From assembly GCF_000242455.2 (NCBI RefSeq), contig NC_019892.1:3844001-3908000 (forward strand): 64,000 nucleotides of DNA, written 5' to 3'. The translations under genes were made by a program, and so were the position numbers. The stretch's first letter is position 1. Each line of letters starts with the position of its first letter. Under the pieces are notes generated by a model. That model made no database searches. It saw nothing but the letters and a program-made list of their open reading frames with translations, and was not told the origin of the DNA. Of the stretch, positions 1-8,798 are shown piece after piece. The stretch is from Singulisphaera acidiphila DSM 18658 (GTDB lineage: Bacteria; Planctomycetota; Planctomycetia; Isosphaerales; Isosphaeraceae).

Positions 1-1682
1 GGGGTTCGGGCCCCGACTCGGTTCGGCTTGATCTTGGCGGCGGTTCCTTTTCCGACGGCCAGGGCCGGATGATGGAAACCAGGGATGAAGGTGTAGGGTT
101 GCTTGCCGGTGTAGGGAGCCTCGGGGACGTTGGGCGGGATGACGGGGCCGCGCTGGAGGTCGACCTTATTGGCGTAGAAGGCGGTGGTCGGCTTGTCGGG
201 GGTCGCGATCGAGTTGTCGATCTGGCCTTCGACCTTTGCGGTGATGTCACCGACCGGGAGCACCAAATTCCGGCTGGTGCCGAACTGGGGAACCGTGGAG
301 CCTCCTGTCAGGGTGACCAGTTCCGGCTGGACCGACGCGGCGAAGACGGAGTTGGTGACGTCACCCGCGACCAGGACACTCATGCCACCCGCGTTTTGGG
401 CGTTCTCAGGGATGGGGGGAGCTCCAGGCTGGGGCGTGGGACTGAAGGCACTGACCGAGGACTGTCCTGTCACGGTGCTGATGATGTTCGAGAAGTTCTG
501 CACGTAGCCGGAGAGAACGTTGGTATTCACCACGTCGCCGCCGAACGTGGCCTTGCTGATCGTGCGGTCGACATAGACGTTCGAGTTCAAGGCACCACGA
601 TTAGCCGTCAGGGTGTTGACCACGTGGGACAGGATGTCAACCGTGTCCATCCCTCGTCCGAAGACGACGTTGCGGGCTCCGTTGGGAGCGACGAGAAGGA
701 CGTTGTTCGACTCTCCTCCGATCGAGAAGTTGGTCAGCTTCGCCTGGCCGGTGCCGGTGGCGTCGAAGACGAGCGTCGAGAAGTTCGTGGCATTTCCGCC
801 GATCCGGACGTTACCGATCTGTCCGGTCAGCCCGCCTTGAATCCGAGGGTCGCTCAGGAAAGGGGCCACACCCGACGTTCCGGAGATGACCCAGGTCCCA
901 CCGAATCCCGTGGCCTTGGAATTCTGGTTGACGAACTGGCCGGGGGGGGTGTCGGTGTTTCCGATAATCTCGTTGGCCTGGAACAGCGAGAGCCGGCCCG
1001 AGACGCTGAAGGTGACCCCATGCTGGATGGTGGTCGGCGTCGTCGAGGTCCCGGACGGAGGAACCTGCTGCGAACTGCTGATCGACTTGTCGATGATGAT
1101 CCGGGTGCCGCCGAACTGTGGCAGCCCGAGCGTGACCGCGGCGATGTCGCTCTGCGCGGTCGACGCCGGAGGATCGACCTGACCGACCGTCGTATCCACC
1201 CCACCGAACTGCAGGGTGCTCACCCCGTCGGGGATCGTGATGGCGACCGGGTCCGGTGTTCCCGTGCTCCCGGTGGGCGTCGTATTGGCGAGCCAGAAGT
1301 CGGGGATGGCGATCGAGAGCGGGCCGTTGCCCCCGGACAGTTGCTGCGACTTGCTGGGAAGTTCCTCCAACTGCTGGAAGAAGACCTTGCCGTCGCCGTT
1401 GGGCCCCTTGGTGACCTGGCCGACCAGCCGGCTCTTCTGGGGGTCGAGACCACCAATCGTGATCGATTTAATCTGGGTCTGAGAATTCAGAGGAGCGGGC
1501 TGCCCGTCCGCACCAGGCTGCTTGGCGACGACAAGTGATCCGGGACCAATCAGTTGGAGGACCCACTGATCACCGTCGATATCGGTCCCCGAAACCACGC
1601 CGGAAAGGAGTTGCCGATCTTCCAAATATTCCGCCAACGGGCGCAGAGCACGGTTCCGTGTGGTGGGCTTCCTTGTCGACAT
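1..1682 (-). CDS. large secreted/surface protein, N-terminal 560 residues, runs off the left edge
   Basis: An open minus-strand frame begins at ATG 1682 and has no stop before the window edge, so the C-terminus is missing. The N-terminus is basic and carries the motif LAEYLEDRQLLSG at about residues 17-29, a variant of the LEPLEDRxLLS motif found at the start of many very large exported planctomycete proteins. The rest is rich in Gly, Ser, Thr, Asn and Val with repeated patterns such as IGGLDPQ, FGGV, FGGTRIII and FGGDVVNTNV, which suggests a beta-solenoid or adhesin-like surface protein. No catalytic domain was recognised. The opposite strand is also open for most of this stretch but its translation is an Arg/Gly/Asp-rich antisense product. 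The function is unknown; a surface location is inferred from the motif. Confidence 0.75.
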   Translation of the reverse strand, partial: MSTRKPTTRNRALRPLAEYLEDRQLLSGVVSGTDIDGDQWVLQLIGPGSLVVAKQPGADGQPAPLNSQTQIKSITIGGLDPQKSRLVGQVTKGPNGDGKVFFQQLEELPSKSQQLSGGNGPLSIAIPDFWLANTTPTGSTGTPDPVAITIPDGVSTLQFGGVDTTVGQVDPPASTAQSDIAAVTLGLPQFGGTRIIIDKSISSSQQVPPSGTSTTPTTIQHGVTFSVSGRLSLFQANEIIGNTDTPPGQFVNQNSKATGFGGTWVISGTSGVAPFLSDPRIQGGLTGQIGNVRIGGNATNFSTLVFDATGTGQAKLTNFSIGGESNNVLLVAPNGARNVVFGRGMDTVDILSHVVNTLTANRGALNSNVYVDRTISKATFGGDVVNTNVLSGYVQNFSNIISTVTGQSSVSAFSPTPQPGAPPIPENAQNAGGMSVLVAGDVTNSVFAASVQPELVTLTGGSTVPQFGTSRNLVLPVGDITAKVEGQIDNSIATPDKPTTAFYANKVDLQRGPVIPPNVPEAPYTGKQPYTFIPGFHHPALAVGKGTAAKIKPNRVGART

Positions 1683-1985
1683 AGACCAGACTCCCAAAGC
1701 GCGTAGAGGCAAACCGGCTCGAGTCACCGGCAGGGAGACACGCGACCTGACGCGCCCTCGCCCGTGCCATGGCAATTCATGTGGCCTTTCTCGATAATCG
1801 GCGTGACTCACCGCGCACTTGAGAAAATCCGCAAAATCATTCCAATCCCAACAATCACTACTCGCTCTCATTGCCGTAAGGATGATACGCCACGCATAGG
1901 CGGTCGCCTCCGTGGCTCTTCCTCATTATCAGTGCGGGGCGACCGGCCCGAGAGCCGGCGAGACCTCACCGAAGAGATTCGCACC
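1683..1985. other. intergenic region between divergent genes
   Basis: This stretch separates the minus-strand surface protein from the plus-strand HTH gene and should hold both promoters. It is less GC-rich than its flanks around 1780-1870. I see no clear hairpin, repeat or RNA gene in it. An in-frame upward extension of the HTH gene to 1764 exists but reads as non-coding sequence. Confidence 0.4.
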
Positions 1986-2396
1986 ATGAAGCGTTCGTCA
2001 AGCAGTCGACGACGTCCAGGCGTCCACATTACCCTGGGCCGCGCGGCCCGACTCCACCGCCTCGTCAGGTTCCTGGCCGCCAGCCCCCGCAGTCGCGAGG
2101 CCATTCTCAACGATCTCGAGATCGGCCTGCGCACGTTCTATCGCGAGCTCGAGTTGCTCAAACGATGCGGCGTGAAGGTCCAGCAGAAGGACAAGGCCTA
2201 TCAACTCCTGGCGACCCCCGAACAAGCGGAGGGCCGACTCCCATTCCCCGATCCTCAGCTCAGTTTTGCCGAGATGGCCGAACTCTCCCGGGGCCCGGGT
2301 GAGGCGGCCCGACGATTGGCCGAGTTGCTCGAAAGCGTGATCAACAGTCCCGCACCCACCCCAAAGCGCAACCGCAAGCCAAAATCATCGCGCTGA
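1986..2396 (+). CDS. small helix-turn-helix DNA-binding protein
   Basis: The product is 136 aa. After a basic N-terminus (MKRSSSSRRRPG) comes a winged-helix-like segment: RLHRLVRFLAASPRSREAI then LGLRTFYRELELLKRCGVKV-type sequence and a wing ending YQLLATPEQ. This pattern (short helix, recognition helix with FYRELELLKRCG, then a strand pair) matches the HTH_11/DeoR-like N-terminal domain of WYL-type regulators, but no WYL domain follows, so the protein is a stand-alone HTH. The C-terminal 50 residues are a short helical region and a basic tail. The open frame extends upstream to 1764, but the translated leader has poor composition and ATG 1986 begins the basic start typical of such proteins. 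The regulatory target is unknown; it may be local. Confidence 0.6.
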   Translation: MKRSSSSRRRPGVHITLGRAARLHRLVRFLAASPRSREAILNDLEIGLRTFYRELELLKRCGVKVQQKDKAYQLLATPEQAEGRLPFPDPQLSFAEMAELSRGPGEAARRLAELLESVINSPAPTPKRNRKPKSSR

Positions 2397-2481
2397 GCCC
2401 CCGAAACCGACCGACCGGATCAACCGCCGGTTCACAGCTCTCGATCCTCATATCCCAAAGGCCAATGATCGATCCTCTCCC

Positions 2482-2733
2482 GTGCTTCGCAAACACCAAG
2501 TTCTCCACACTCTGCTCCTTCACGTCAAAAAGCCGAGTCGATCGGACAACACCTACATCCCGCGCTCGGACGTCTGGCAATCGCTGCACGGCCAGGTGAC
2601 GGTCGGCCATGTCGATCAGAATCTCAAGGCTCTCCTGCAAGAGGGCCAGATCAACATGGCCGTGGCCAAAGCCGAGATCGCCAAGCCCGTAATCGGGCCC
2701 TGGAAACCGGGGAGAGTCGTGACGTACACCTGG
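2482..2733 (+). pseudogene. possible 3'-truncated small gene converging on the glycosyltransferase gene
   Basis: From GTG 2482 the plus frame has coding-like third-position GC and a protein-like translation (for example VGHVDQNLKALLQEGQI and PVIGPWKPGRVVTYTW). Past 2734 the same frame enters the antisense of the minus-strand glycosyltransferase gene and becomes Arg/Glu/Gly-rich shadow sequence, stopping only at 3417. This suggests a small gene, perhaps another HTH-like protein, whose 3' end was lost at a rearrangement junction, or a real overlap of two convergent genes. It follows the HTH gene in the same direction by about 85 bp. I do not recognise a family, and chance coding potential cannot be excluded. 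Confidence 0.3.
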
Positions 2734-5241
2734 TCACAGCTTCCGCACGATCAGCCGGGCCAGCACCGGATCACTCGCCGGCGTCGAACTGAACCGCCCG
2801 AGGGCGCGGAACATCACTTCGAACCCGGGACCGAGCGCGGCCAGCACCTCGTCGGCCGAGACCAGCCACCGAAAGTGCCCGTCGTCGAAGAACAGCCGGG
2901 GGTCGTTCGTCACCGGGGTCAACCCGACGGCGTCCGTCGAGTCCCGGAACTCCAGGCAAATCACCGTCCCGGAGGACACCCCGGCCAGCCTCGCCAGGAG
3001 GTCTCGCCGCTGGCGGGCGGACAGGGTGTGGAGCAGCCACCGACCGTACACGCGGCAGTATCTCGACAGATCAACGGTCAGGGCGTCACCTCCCGGCCCA
3101 GCGAATGGGTCGCATTCGTCTACCTCCAGCCCCCGCGATCGAAAGAATCGAGCGTCCCGCCCGTCCCCGCTTCCCAGGTCCAGAATCCGTCCTGTCGCAT
3201 GGGCGAACGCCTCGGTGGCCGTCAGGGCGAAGGCGGACGGGACCCGATCCGAGGCCGGGCGGACCTTCCGCCAATAGGTGGCGTTGACCCGCTCGACGAT
3301 CTCGTCGAGGGTGACCGCTCGCTCGTGGCGATGGTCGTACGTCTTGACGCGGTATGTCTGATAGTCGCCGTACAAGGCGCTGAGCACGGGGAGCGGACAA
3401 GCCGGTGCCAGCCGTAGGACACCCTCGAAAAGGATCGGTCGGGGTGGAAGGACCTGGGGGACGGGGAGGCGGATGGTGCGGTCCATGAACCGGGTCTGGA
3501 TCTCGCCGCCGGCCAGATCGTAGGGGAAGACGTCGACGAACGGCCACCGCCACGGTAGGTCGGGCCGGCAAGCGGTGCCGTCGGGGCGGTAAAGCTTTAG
3601 GAAATGGCCGGGATGGCGGATGACCGCGATTCCGCGGGCGGCGCAGAAGGCCTCCAGCTCCGGCACGTCGTCACGAGGTAGGAGGAGATCGAGGTCGTCG
3701 TCCCAGGGGATGAACCCCCCGTGCCGGACGGCCCCAAGGAGGTTGCCCCAGAATAGGAGGGCGCGCGGGGCGAGGAAGTCGTCGAGGTCAGCGAGTAGGC
3801 CAAGGACCTCATCTTGTTCCGGGAGGGAGGACATGGGCAGCTTCTGGCCTTGAGCGGTGGGCGGATGAGTGGCGCGGGGGCCGTCGTGCGGCGAGTCGGA
3901 GATCATGGCATTGCGGGCGACGTCGAGCGGCGAGCTGCCCGCGCGGCGGACGACCCGGACCCCAGCCTGCTCCAGTCGGCGGCGCTTCTCCTCGCATTCC
4001 CATTCGATGCCGTTGAGGTGGGGGACCAAGGCCGCGGATTTGGGCCACCTCGGTGCCGTCGCGATGAGCGATTTCGAGCCAGGCCGCAGCTCGGCGAAGA
4101 ACTGGACGTATTGCGGCTCGAGGGTTTCGGCGTCCCACCGCCGAGCTTCTTGAAGGGCCTTGTGGCGATGCTCTTGGGCGAGGTCTCGGTCGTCCCACAG
4201 GTGGGCGATCGCTTCAACCCACGGGGCGACCTCCTCGGCCGTCGGCAACATCCGGGTCGTGGGCGTCAGACGTTCGGCGAGGGGGAGGACAACGCCGGCT
4301 TCGCCCAGGGTCTCGGGAAGGGCCCCACGATCAGAAGCGACGACCGGGACGCCGTTGGCCATCGCCTCGACGGCGACCAATCCCTGGGCCTCCAGGCACA
4401 GGGACGGCATGATGCAGACCCGCGTCACGCCCCAGAAGTCACGCGGGTCGTGGGTGTGAGACATGAGGCTGACGGTCCCGTGGACTCGCAGGTCCAGCCC
4501 GCAGGCAGCCAGGGTCGCCTCGGTCCCCCTCCCCTCAACGACCAGTAGTGGGATGTCGGGGCGAAGTCGAGCCAGTTCGTCGGCGATCCTGGCGAAAACG
4601 TAGACGCCCTTCTCAGGGGATGGGTTGACGAACGTCACATAGCCCGGCCCGGTCCGCTCAGCTCGTATCCTCTCACGGTCGACGAGGTTGGACAGGACGG
4701 TGCAGGAGAGCCCCAGCGAATCACGGTAGTAGTCAGCGGCGAACCGAGACGGGACGATCACCGCGTCCGCATCGGCGAACGGCCTCGTGTCGTGGTAGCG
4801 CAGGTTGTGGAGTGGGAAAACCGTGGCGATCCCCCGCGATCGTGCCGTCGCCAGAACCTCGCGGACGAGCCGGCTTCCGCCGTAGGCCACCACAACGCCG
4901 GGCTGGATTCGGGCCAGGGTGGCTTCGAAGAGGCGGAGGAACTCTTCGCGCTCGATGTCCTCGGGATCGTGGGGCTTGGTCGTCGGCCCGAGATGAAGGG
5001 TGATCGGCACTCCTCGGACAGTCAGGCGGAGATGGTCTCGGCCGGCCCTATCGACGTCGTGGCCCCGGGCGACGAGCCAGTGGACTGGGTCGACTTCCCG
5101 GCCCAAATCCAGCACGGCGCCGCAGAGCACCTCAACGGCGCGGCCGCGCCGGGACAAGGCTTCCATCATCGCCCGGCTGGCGACGGCGGCACCGTTGGAG
5201 TCGTCGAGGTAACAAGCGTGTGCAACAAACAAAATGGGCAT
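2734..5241 (-). CDS. GT4 glycosyltransferase / LicD-family / SAM methyltransferase fusion protein
   Basis: About 835 aa from the ATG at 5241 (MPILFVAHACYLDD), where homology to glycosyltransferases would begin; the frame also opens further upstream to 5367. Residues 1-390 form a GT-B glycosyltransferase of family 4, with the C-terminal donor-site run EAQGLVAVEAMANGVPVVAS. Residues about 391-452 (AALVPHLNGIEWECEEKRR then SPLDVARNAM) look like the first part of a second glycosyltransferase that breaks off. Residues about 470-640 are a LicD/phosphocholine-transferase-type nucleotidyltransferase domain (WGNLLGAVRHGGFIPWDDDL). Residues about 680-835 are a methyltransferase (motif I ILDLGSGDGRDARFF). 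Such enzymes decorate surface polysaccharides. No similar glycan genes are adjacent. An internal Met near 3834 starts the LicD part and might be a separate start in a split-gene alternative. Confidence 0.8.
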   Translation of the reverse strand: MPILFVAHACYLDDSNGAAVASRAMMEALSRRGRAVEVLCGAVLDLGREVDPVHWLVARGHDVDRAGRDHLRLTVRGVPITLHLGPTTKPHDPEDIEREEFLRLFEATLARIQPGVVVAYGGSRLVREVLATARSRGIATVFPLHNLRYHDTRPFADADAVIVPSRFAADYYRDSLGLSCTVLSNLVDRERIRAERTGPGYVTFVNPSPEKGVYVFARIADELARLRPDIPLLVVEGRGTEATLAACGLDLRVHGTVSLMSHTHDPRDFWGVTRVCIMPSLCLEAQGLVAVEAMANGVPVVASDRGALPETLGEAGVVLPLAERLTPTTRMLPTAEEVAPWVEAIAHLWDDRDLAQEHRHKALQEARRWDAETLEPQYVQFFAELRPGSKSLIATAPRWPKSAALVPHLNGIEWECEEKRRRLEQAGVRVVRRAGSSPLDVARNAMISDSPHDGPRATHPPTAQGQKLPMSSLPEQDEVLGLLADLDDFLAPRALLFWGNLLGAVRHGGFIPWDDDLDLLLPRDDVPELEAFCAARGIAVIRHPGHFLKLYRPDGTACRPDLPWRWPFVDVFPYDLAGGEIQTRFMDRTIRLPVPQVLPPRPILFEGVLRLAPACPLPVLSALYGDYQTYRVKTYDHRHERAVTLDEIVERVNATYWRKVRPASDRVPSAFALTATEAFAHATGRILDLGSGDGRDARFFRSRGLEVDECDPFAGPGGDALTVDLSRYCRVYGRWLLHTLSARQRRDLLARLAGVSSGTVICLEFRDSTDAVGLTPVTNDPRLFFDDGHFRWLVSADEVLAALGPGFEVMFRALGRFSSTPASDPVLARLIVRKL

Positions 5242-5388
5242 GTTCGCGAGCATAGCTCTGAGATTGAAGTGGACCTCGATGTCCAGACCACCCGGCCCGG
5301 GCATTAAGTTATGGTCGGGGCCCGTCCGTTCCATCAAGGCCCGACCGGCTCGGCACGCAAGACGCACCCTTCATCTATGCTGGTTAAA

Positions 5389-5550
5389 ATGTGAAGTTTT
5401 CATGTAATCGTGACGTGAAACTTGATAGGGCCAAAGGACTCTGTCATGCTGTGTCGGTTCGACGGCCTTGGTCCGTCAAAACAAAAACACAAATCAATGC
5501 GATTGCTTTATTTTTACGAGATGTGAAGTTTCAAAATAATCGTGACATGA
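5389..5550. repeat. pair of 30-bp direct repeats upstream of the secreted-protein gene
   Basis: Two copies lie at 5389-5418 and 5521-5550. They share ATGTGAAGTT at the left, TAATCGTGAC in the middle and TGA at the right, with 25 of 30 positions equal without gaps. They are spaced 132 bp apart in a relatively AT-rich stretch directly upstream of the gene at 5589. This arrangement suggests duplicated regulator-binding sites or duplicated promoter segments. The rest of the 5242-5588 gap holds no other gene I can support. Confidence 0.5.
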
Positions 5551-5588
5551 TCCTTAATACGGTTATGATATCGAAGGACGAGACAGCC

Positions 5589-7295
5589 ATGCGCAACCGC
5601 CTCCGCATACTGCGCCGGTTTCATCCCCTTACGGACGCCATCGAAGGCCGCGTCGTGGTCTCGTCGTTACTCCCGGGTTTCTGGGTGACCGCTCCCGGAG
5701 GGGACGCGGCGCTCGAGACCCGCGAGGTGCCCCTCACCACGTCGAGGCCCCGTGCGACGGGCGAGGCCGTGCACCGGCCTATCGCGCCGGCGAACCCGCC
5801 GCTGCCCGCCCGGGTCGCGTGGGCTTCACGGACGGCCACCACGGGGTCGGACGGCGGGAGGGTGCCCGCGTGGCCCACCTTTGCTGTGGCGACCGACCGG
5901 ATCGGGCCGGCACCGACACCGGGGCTCATCGTTAGCCTCCCGTCAGCGCCGTCGGTCGGCAAGGTTCCCACCGCAACGCCCCGTGGGGCAGCAGTCCCAG
6001 CGGCATCCCCGCGTCAGGGGGGGAGCGCCCTTGTGCCAACCGTCCACTCCCAGGCGCAGGCCCCGTCGGCCAATCTGGCACAGTCACCGGCCGGCGCGGC
6101 ATCCACCGCGGATTCCGGTCCCGGAGTCATCCGCCCCATGACGCTGGTGCCGGTGGAACCACCCCAGAGCGTGGCGGCGACCTTCAGCCTGATGGACGAC
6201 CCCAGCGGCGGGGGCAACGAATGGGAACCCCCCGATCCGAGCGTGACGCTCAGCGGTGGGGGCGTGATGTCCGACGAGGAGGGGAACTACTATGGGATCG
6301 TCGGCGGCCAGGTCGCGATCGTTGTCTCGACTCCAATCGATGAGAACATCCAGTCGGTCACGTACAAAGTCAGCGGCGCGGTCGAGAGCCAATCCTGGAC
6401 GGTCTCGGCGGGGCACTCGACTCGACTGGCCGGCGCCGTGACCCACACGGCCCCGCCCGGCGAGGCACTCGGCACCGTGGATTGGTTCAGCTTCTGCTGG
6501 GACGAAACGACCGGCAACCACACCATCTCCGTGCAGGTGAACTACGCCCGGGGGGCGGCGCCAGCTAAGAACTTGACGGTCGCCGTCGAAAAGCCCGACG
6601 CCGACATGAGCATGGTGACGAAGCCGCTGAAGTTCGGGCAGCACGCCCTCCAGGGGGGCAACTACATCGGGTTCTACCAGGACGATCCCGGGGTCTACTT
6701 CAAGGCGTCGGCCACGACCCACCGGTTCGGGGGGGATTTCGCTTTTTTGCAGACCATTTCGATCGACCTGAAGCAGACCTACTTTGCGACGGGCCAGATC
6801 ACCGAGACGTCCCCGACGGTCCTCGACTGGAACGGGCAGAACCCGGGCAACCCGCTGGCCATCATGGTCCAGGACTCGTCGTACACGATGTACCCGGCGG
6901 AGACCCAGAACATCCCGTTCTCACGGCCACCGTTAGTCAGCCCGCCGGCCTATGCGATCCATGACACCCCGGTTTTGAGTTTCGGTTCGTACTCCAACCC
7001 CCTGAACCGCCCGACCAGGTTTTATCAGGACGTCGTGTTCACCACGAGGCTCGTCTACAACCCCGGGGGCATCTGGATCTCGCTGGGTTACCTGATCTGG
7101 AACCTCCACGGGGAGAGATCTTTCCTGAACCAGGCGGGCTTTAACTACGAAGATCCCAACAATTGGGGAGGGACCCAAAGTCTAACCCCGCCCTCGGAGA
7201 CCGCCGGGACGAAGCAGATGGTCCCTGAGTTGCTCCCAGAATGGAGCGAGAACAGCCAGAAGTATCTCAAGGAGTGGGATCAAAAAAAGCCGTGA
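5589..7295 (+). CDS. large secreted protein of unknown function
   Basis: The product is 568 aa from ATG 5589. The open frame reaches back to GTG 5391, but that codon lies inside a direct repeat and the leader is AT-rich, so 5589 is preferred. The N-terminus (MRNRLRILRRFHPL then IEGRVVVSSLLPG) resembles a degenerate form of the LEDRxLLS surface-protein motif. A Pro/Ala/Thr-rich linker covers about residues 40-200. The remaining part is a globular, beta-rich region with no catalytic motif that I recognise. The last 69 codons are copied downstream at 7911-8118, which shows that a tandem duplication started inside this gene. The next gene begins 37 bp downstream and was duplicated with it, so they are probably one transcript. 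Function unknown; export inferred. Confidence 0.7.
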   Translation: MRNRLRILRRFHPLTDAIEGRVVVSSLLPGFWVTAPGGDAALETREVPLTTSRPRATGEAVHRPIAPANPPLPARVAWASRTATTGSDGGRVPAWPTFAVATDRIGPAPTPGLIVSLPSAPSVGKVPTATPRGAAVPAASPRQGGSALVPTVHSQAQAPSANLAQSPAGAASTADSGPGVIRPMTLVPVEPPQSVAATFSLMDDPSGGGNEWEPPDPSVTLSGGGVMSDEEGNYYGIVGGQVAIVVSTPIDENIQSVTYKVSGAVESQSWTVSAGHSTRLAGAVTHTAPPGEALGTVDWFSFCWDETTGNHTISVQVNYARGAAPAKNLTVAVEKPDADMSMVTKPLKFGQHALQGGNYIGFYQDDPGVYFKASATTHRFGGDFAFLQTISIDLKQTYFATGQITETSPTVLDWNGQNPGNPLAIMVQDSSYTMYPAETQNIPFSRPPLVSPPAYAIHDTPVLSFGSYSNPLNRPTRFYQDVVFTTRLVYNPGGIWISLGYLIWNLHGERSFLNQAGFNYEDPNNWGGTQSLTPPSETAGTKQMVPELLPEWSENSQKYLKEWDQKKP

Positions 7296-7332
7296 CGGCA
7301 CACCGGCGCGCCGGCAGACGGGGGGGTGGGCA

Positions 7333-7785
7333 GTGCGATTGAAACTCCGGACGAGCCTGATCTTGATGGCGTGCGCGGGCCTGCTCTGCTGGGCCGCCAC
7401 GAGGGTCGTCACCTGGTACGAACGGCGCCCGACCTACCGTACCCGGGCCGCGTACCACCGCATCGAAGCCGAATCCCTGAGACACCGATTGAGCGGTGAG
7501 GCGCTCCGTTACAAGCTCGCCTCCTATTACCTGAGTTGCCTCCTCGCCAATCCCGAGGCCAACATCGTCCGGGAGACGCCCGGGAGCGTTCGTTCGGAGG
7601 AATTCCACCCATTCTCGGGCCCGCGTTCGGGGTGGGCGGCAGCCGTCGAGGCGCAGGGCAAACTCGCCGACAGCACCTCCAAGAAGGTTGCGTACCACGC
7701 CCGGCTGTCGCAGGAGTACGCGCGGGCGGCCGAGTCCTTCTGGTCGCCGGTGCCGGCCGAGGGGGCGGTGCACCCGATCCCATAG
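7333..7785 (+). CDS. small membrane-anchored protein, copy 1
   Basis: The product is 150 aa, starting with GTG at 7333. Residues 5-27 (LRTSLILMACAGLLCWAATR) form one transmembrane or uncleaved signal segment, followed by a soluble helical region with many Arg, Glu and Ala residues (YHRIEAESLRHRL, YHARLSQEYARAAESFW). This layout fits a short single-pass protein with an exoplasmic helical domain. The same protein is encoded again at 8157-8609 with about 130 of 150 residues equal, and the same spacing to the preceding sequence. Most differences fall between residues 55 and 91. Small proteins with this start and the YHxxxAxEYxRAA pattern are common near planctomycete secreted proteins, but I know of no function. 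Confidence 0.7.
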   Translation: MRLKLRTSLILMACAGLLCWAATRVVTWYERRPTYRTRAAYHRIEAESLRHRLSGEALRYKLASYYLSCLLANPEANIVRETPGSVRSEEFHPFSGPRSGWAAAVEAQGKLADSTSKKVAYHARLSQEYARAAESFWSPVPAEGAVHPIP

Positions 7786-7910
7786 TGAACGTGGGCCCGC
7801 TAACACCGGGCGAACCCTGTCTCGCCGCTCCTTGTGGCCAGGGCCGAATCGGAGCAACGGGCCCACACTTCAGCACATAACAACACTTATGACATATTAA
7901 TTTTCATTTA

Positions 7911-8118
7911 TTATCTAATCTGGAACCTCCACGGGGAGAGATCTTTCCTGAACCAGGCGGGCTTTAACTACGAGGATCCCAACAATTGGGGAGGAACCCA
8001 GAGTCTGACCCCGCCCTCGGAGACCGCCGGGACAAAGCAGATGGTCCCTGAGTTGCTCTCAGAATGGAGCGAGAACAGCCAGAAGTATCTCAAGGAGTGG
8101 GATCAAAAAAAGCCGTGA
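7911..8118 (+). pseudogene. duplicated 3' fragment of the secreted-protein gene
   Basis: This segment repeats the last 69 codons and the stop of the gene ending at 7295, from the codons for YLIWNLHGERSFLNQAG to the C-terminal KEWDQKKP, with only a few base changes. It has no start region of its own: a weak open frame runs back to 7834 but its first 25 codons are unrelated AT-rich sequence. It is therefore a non-functional by-product of the tandem duplication that also created the second copy of the small membrane protein. Confidence 0.75.
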
Positions 8119-8156
8119 CGGCACACTGGCGCGCCGGCAGACGGGGGGAGTGGGCA

Positions 8157-8609
8157 GTGCGATTGAAACTCCGGACGAGCCTGATCTTGGTGGCCTGCGC
8201 GGGCCTGCTCTGCTGGGCCGCCACGAGGGTCGTCACCTGGTACGAACGGCGCCCGACCTACCGTGCCCAGGCTGCGCACCACCGTATCGAAGCCGAATCC
8301 CTGAGACACCGATTAAGCATTGAGACCAACTACTACAAGCTCGCCTCCTCTTACGTGGGTGACCTCCTCGCCCATCCCGAAATCAACGTCGTCCGGGAGA
8401 CGCCCGGCATCATCCGCTCAAAGGAATTCCACCCGTTCTCGGGCCCGCGTTCGGGGTGGGCGGCGGCCGTCGAGGCGCAGGGCAAACTCGCCGACAGCAT
8501 CTCCAAGAAGGTTGCGTACCACGCCCGGCTGTCGCAGGAGTACGCGCGGGCGGCCGAGTCCTTCTGGTCGCCGGTGCCGTCCGAGGGGGCGGTGCACCCG
8601 ATCCCATAG
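8157..8609 (+). CDS. small membrane-anchored protein, copy 2
   Basis: The product is 150 aa from GTG 8157, equivalent to the start of copy 1 at 7333. It has the same single N-terminal membrane segment and helical outer region. About 20 substitutions separate the two copies, 14 of them within residues 55-91, while the last 55 residues are nearly unchanged. Retention of an intact frame suggests that copy 2 is still expressed or only recently duplicated. An upstream in-frame ATG at 8064 exists but belongs to another frame of the duplicated 3' fragment. No function is known. Confidence 0.65.
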   Translation: MRLKLRTSLILVACAGLLCWAATRVVTWYERRPTYRAQAAHHRIEAESLRHRLSIETNYYKLASSYVGDLLAHPEINVVRETPGIIRSKEFHPFSGPRSGWAAAVEAQGKLADSISKKVAYHARLSQEYARAAESFWSPVPSEGAVHPIP

Positions 8610-8798
8610 TGGGCGTGGCCGCGCTAACCACCCCGTACCGTCTCGCGACGCCATTGAGGTCGAGGGTGGCGGGGCGTGGTCGGCCGACGCTCAGGGTCTA
8701 CGGTCCAACACATCGAGCCACTACCGATTGAACATCCTGGATGTCTCAGTCACGATCTAAGACGATCCCGAACACTCGAGGCTCGTGGACAAAAAAAC

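Larger units (their letters stand above)
7088..8630 (+). repeat. imperfect tandem duplication of about 700 bp
   Basis: Copy 1 runs from about 7088 to 7806 and copy 2 from about 7911 to 8630, an offset of 823-824 bp. Each contains the 3' end of the secreted-protein gene, a 37-bp gap and the complete small membrane-protein gene. A unique, partly AT-rich spacer of about 100 bp lies between them. The single-base offset change comes from one extra G/A in the G-rich run just before the second small gene. Confidence 0.85.

Noticed and set aside
69..1538. Long plus-strand open frame of nearly 490 codons opposite the surface-protein gene
   Set aside because: Its translation is dominated by Arg, Gly, Asp and Val as expected for antisense of GC-rich coding DNA; the minus-strand reading has a recognisable N-terminal motif and repeats.
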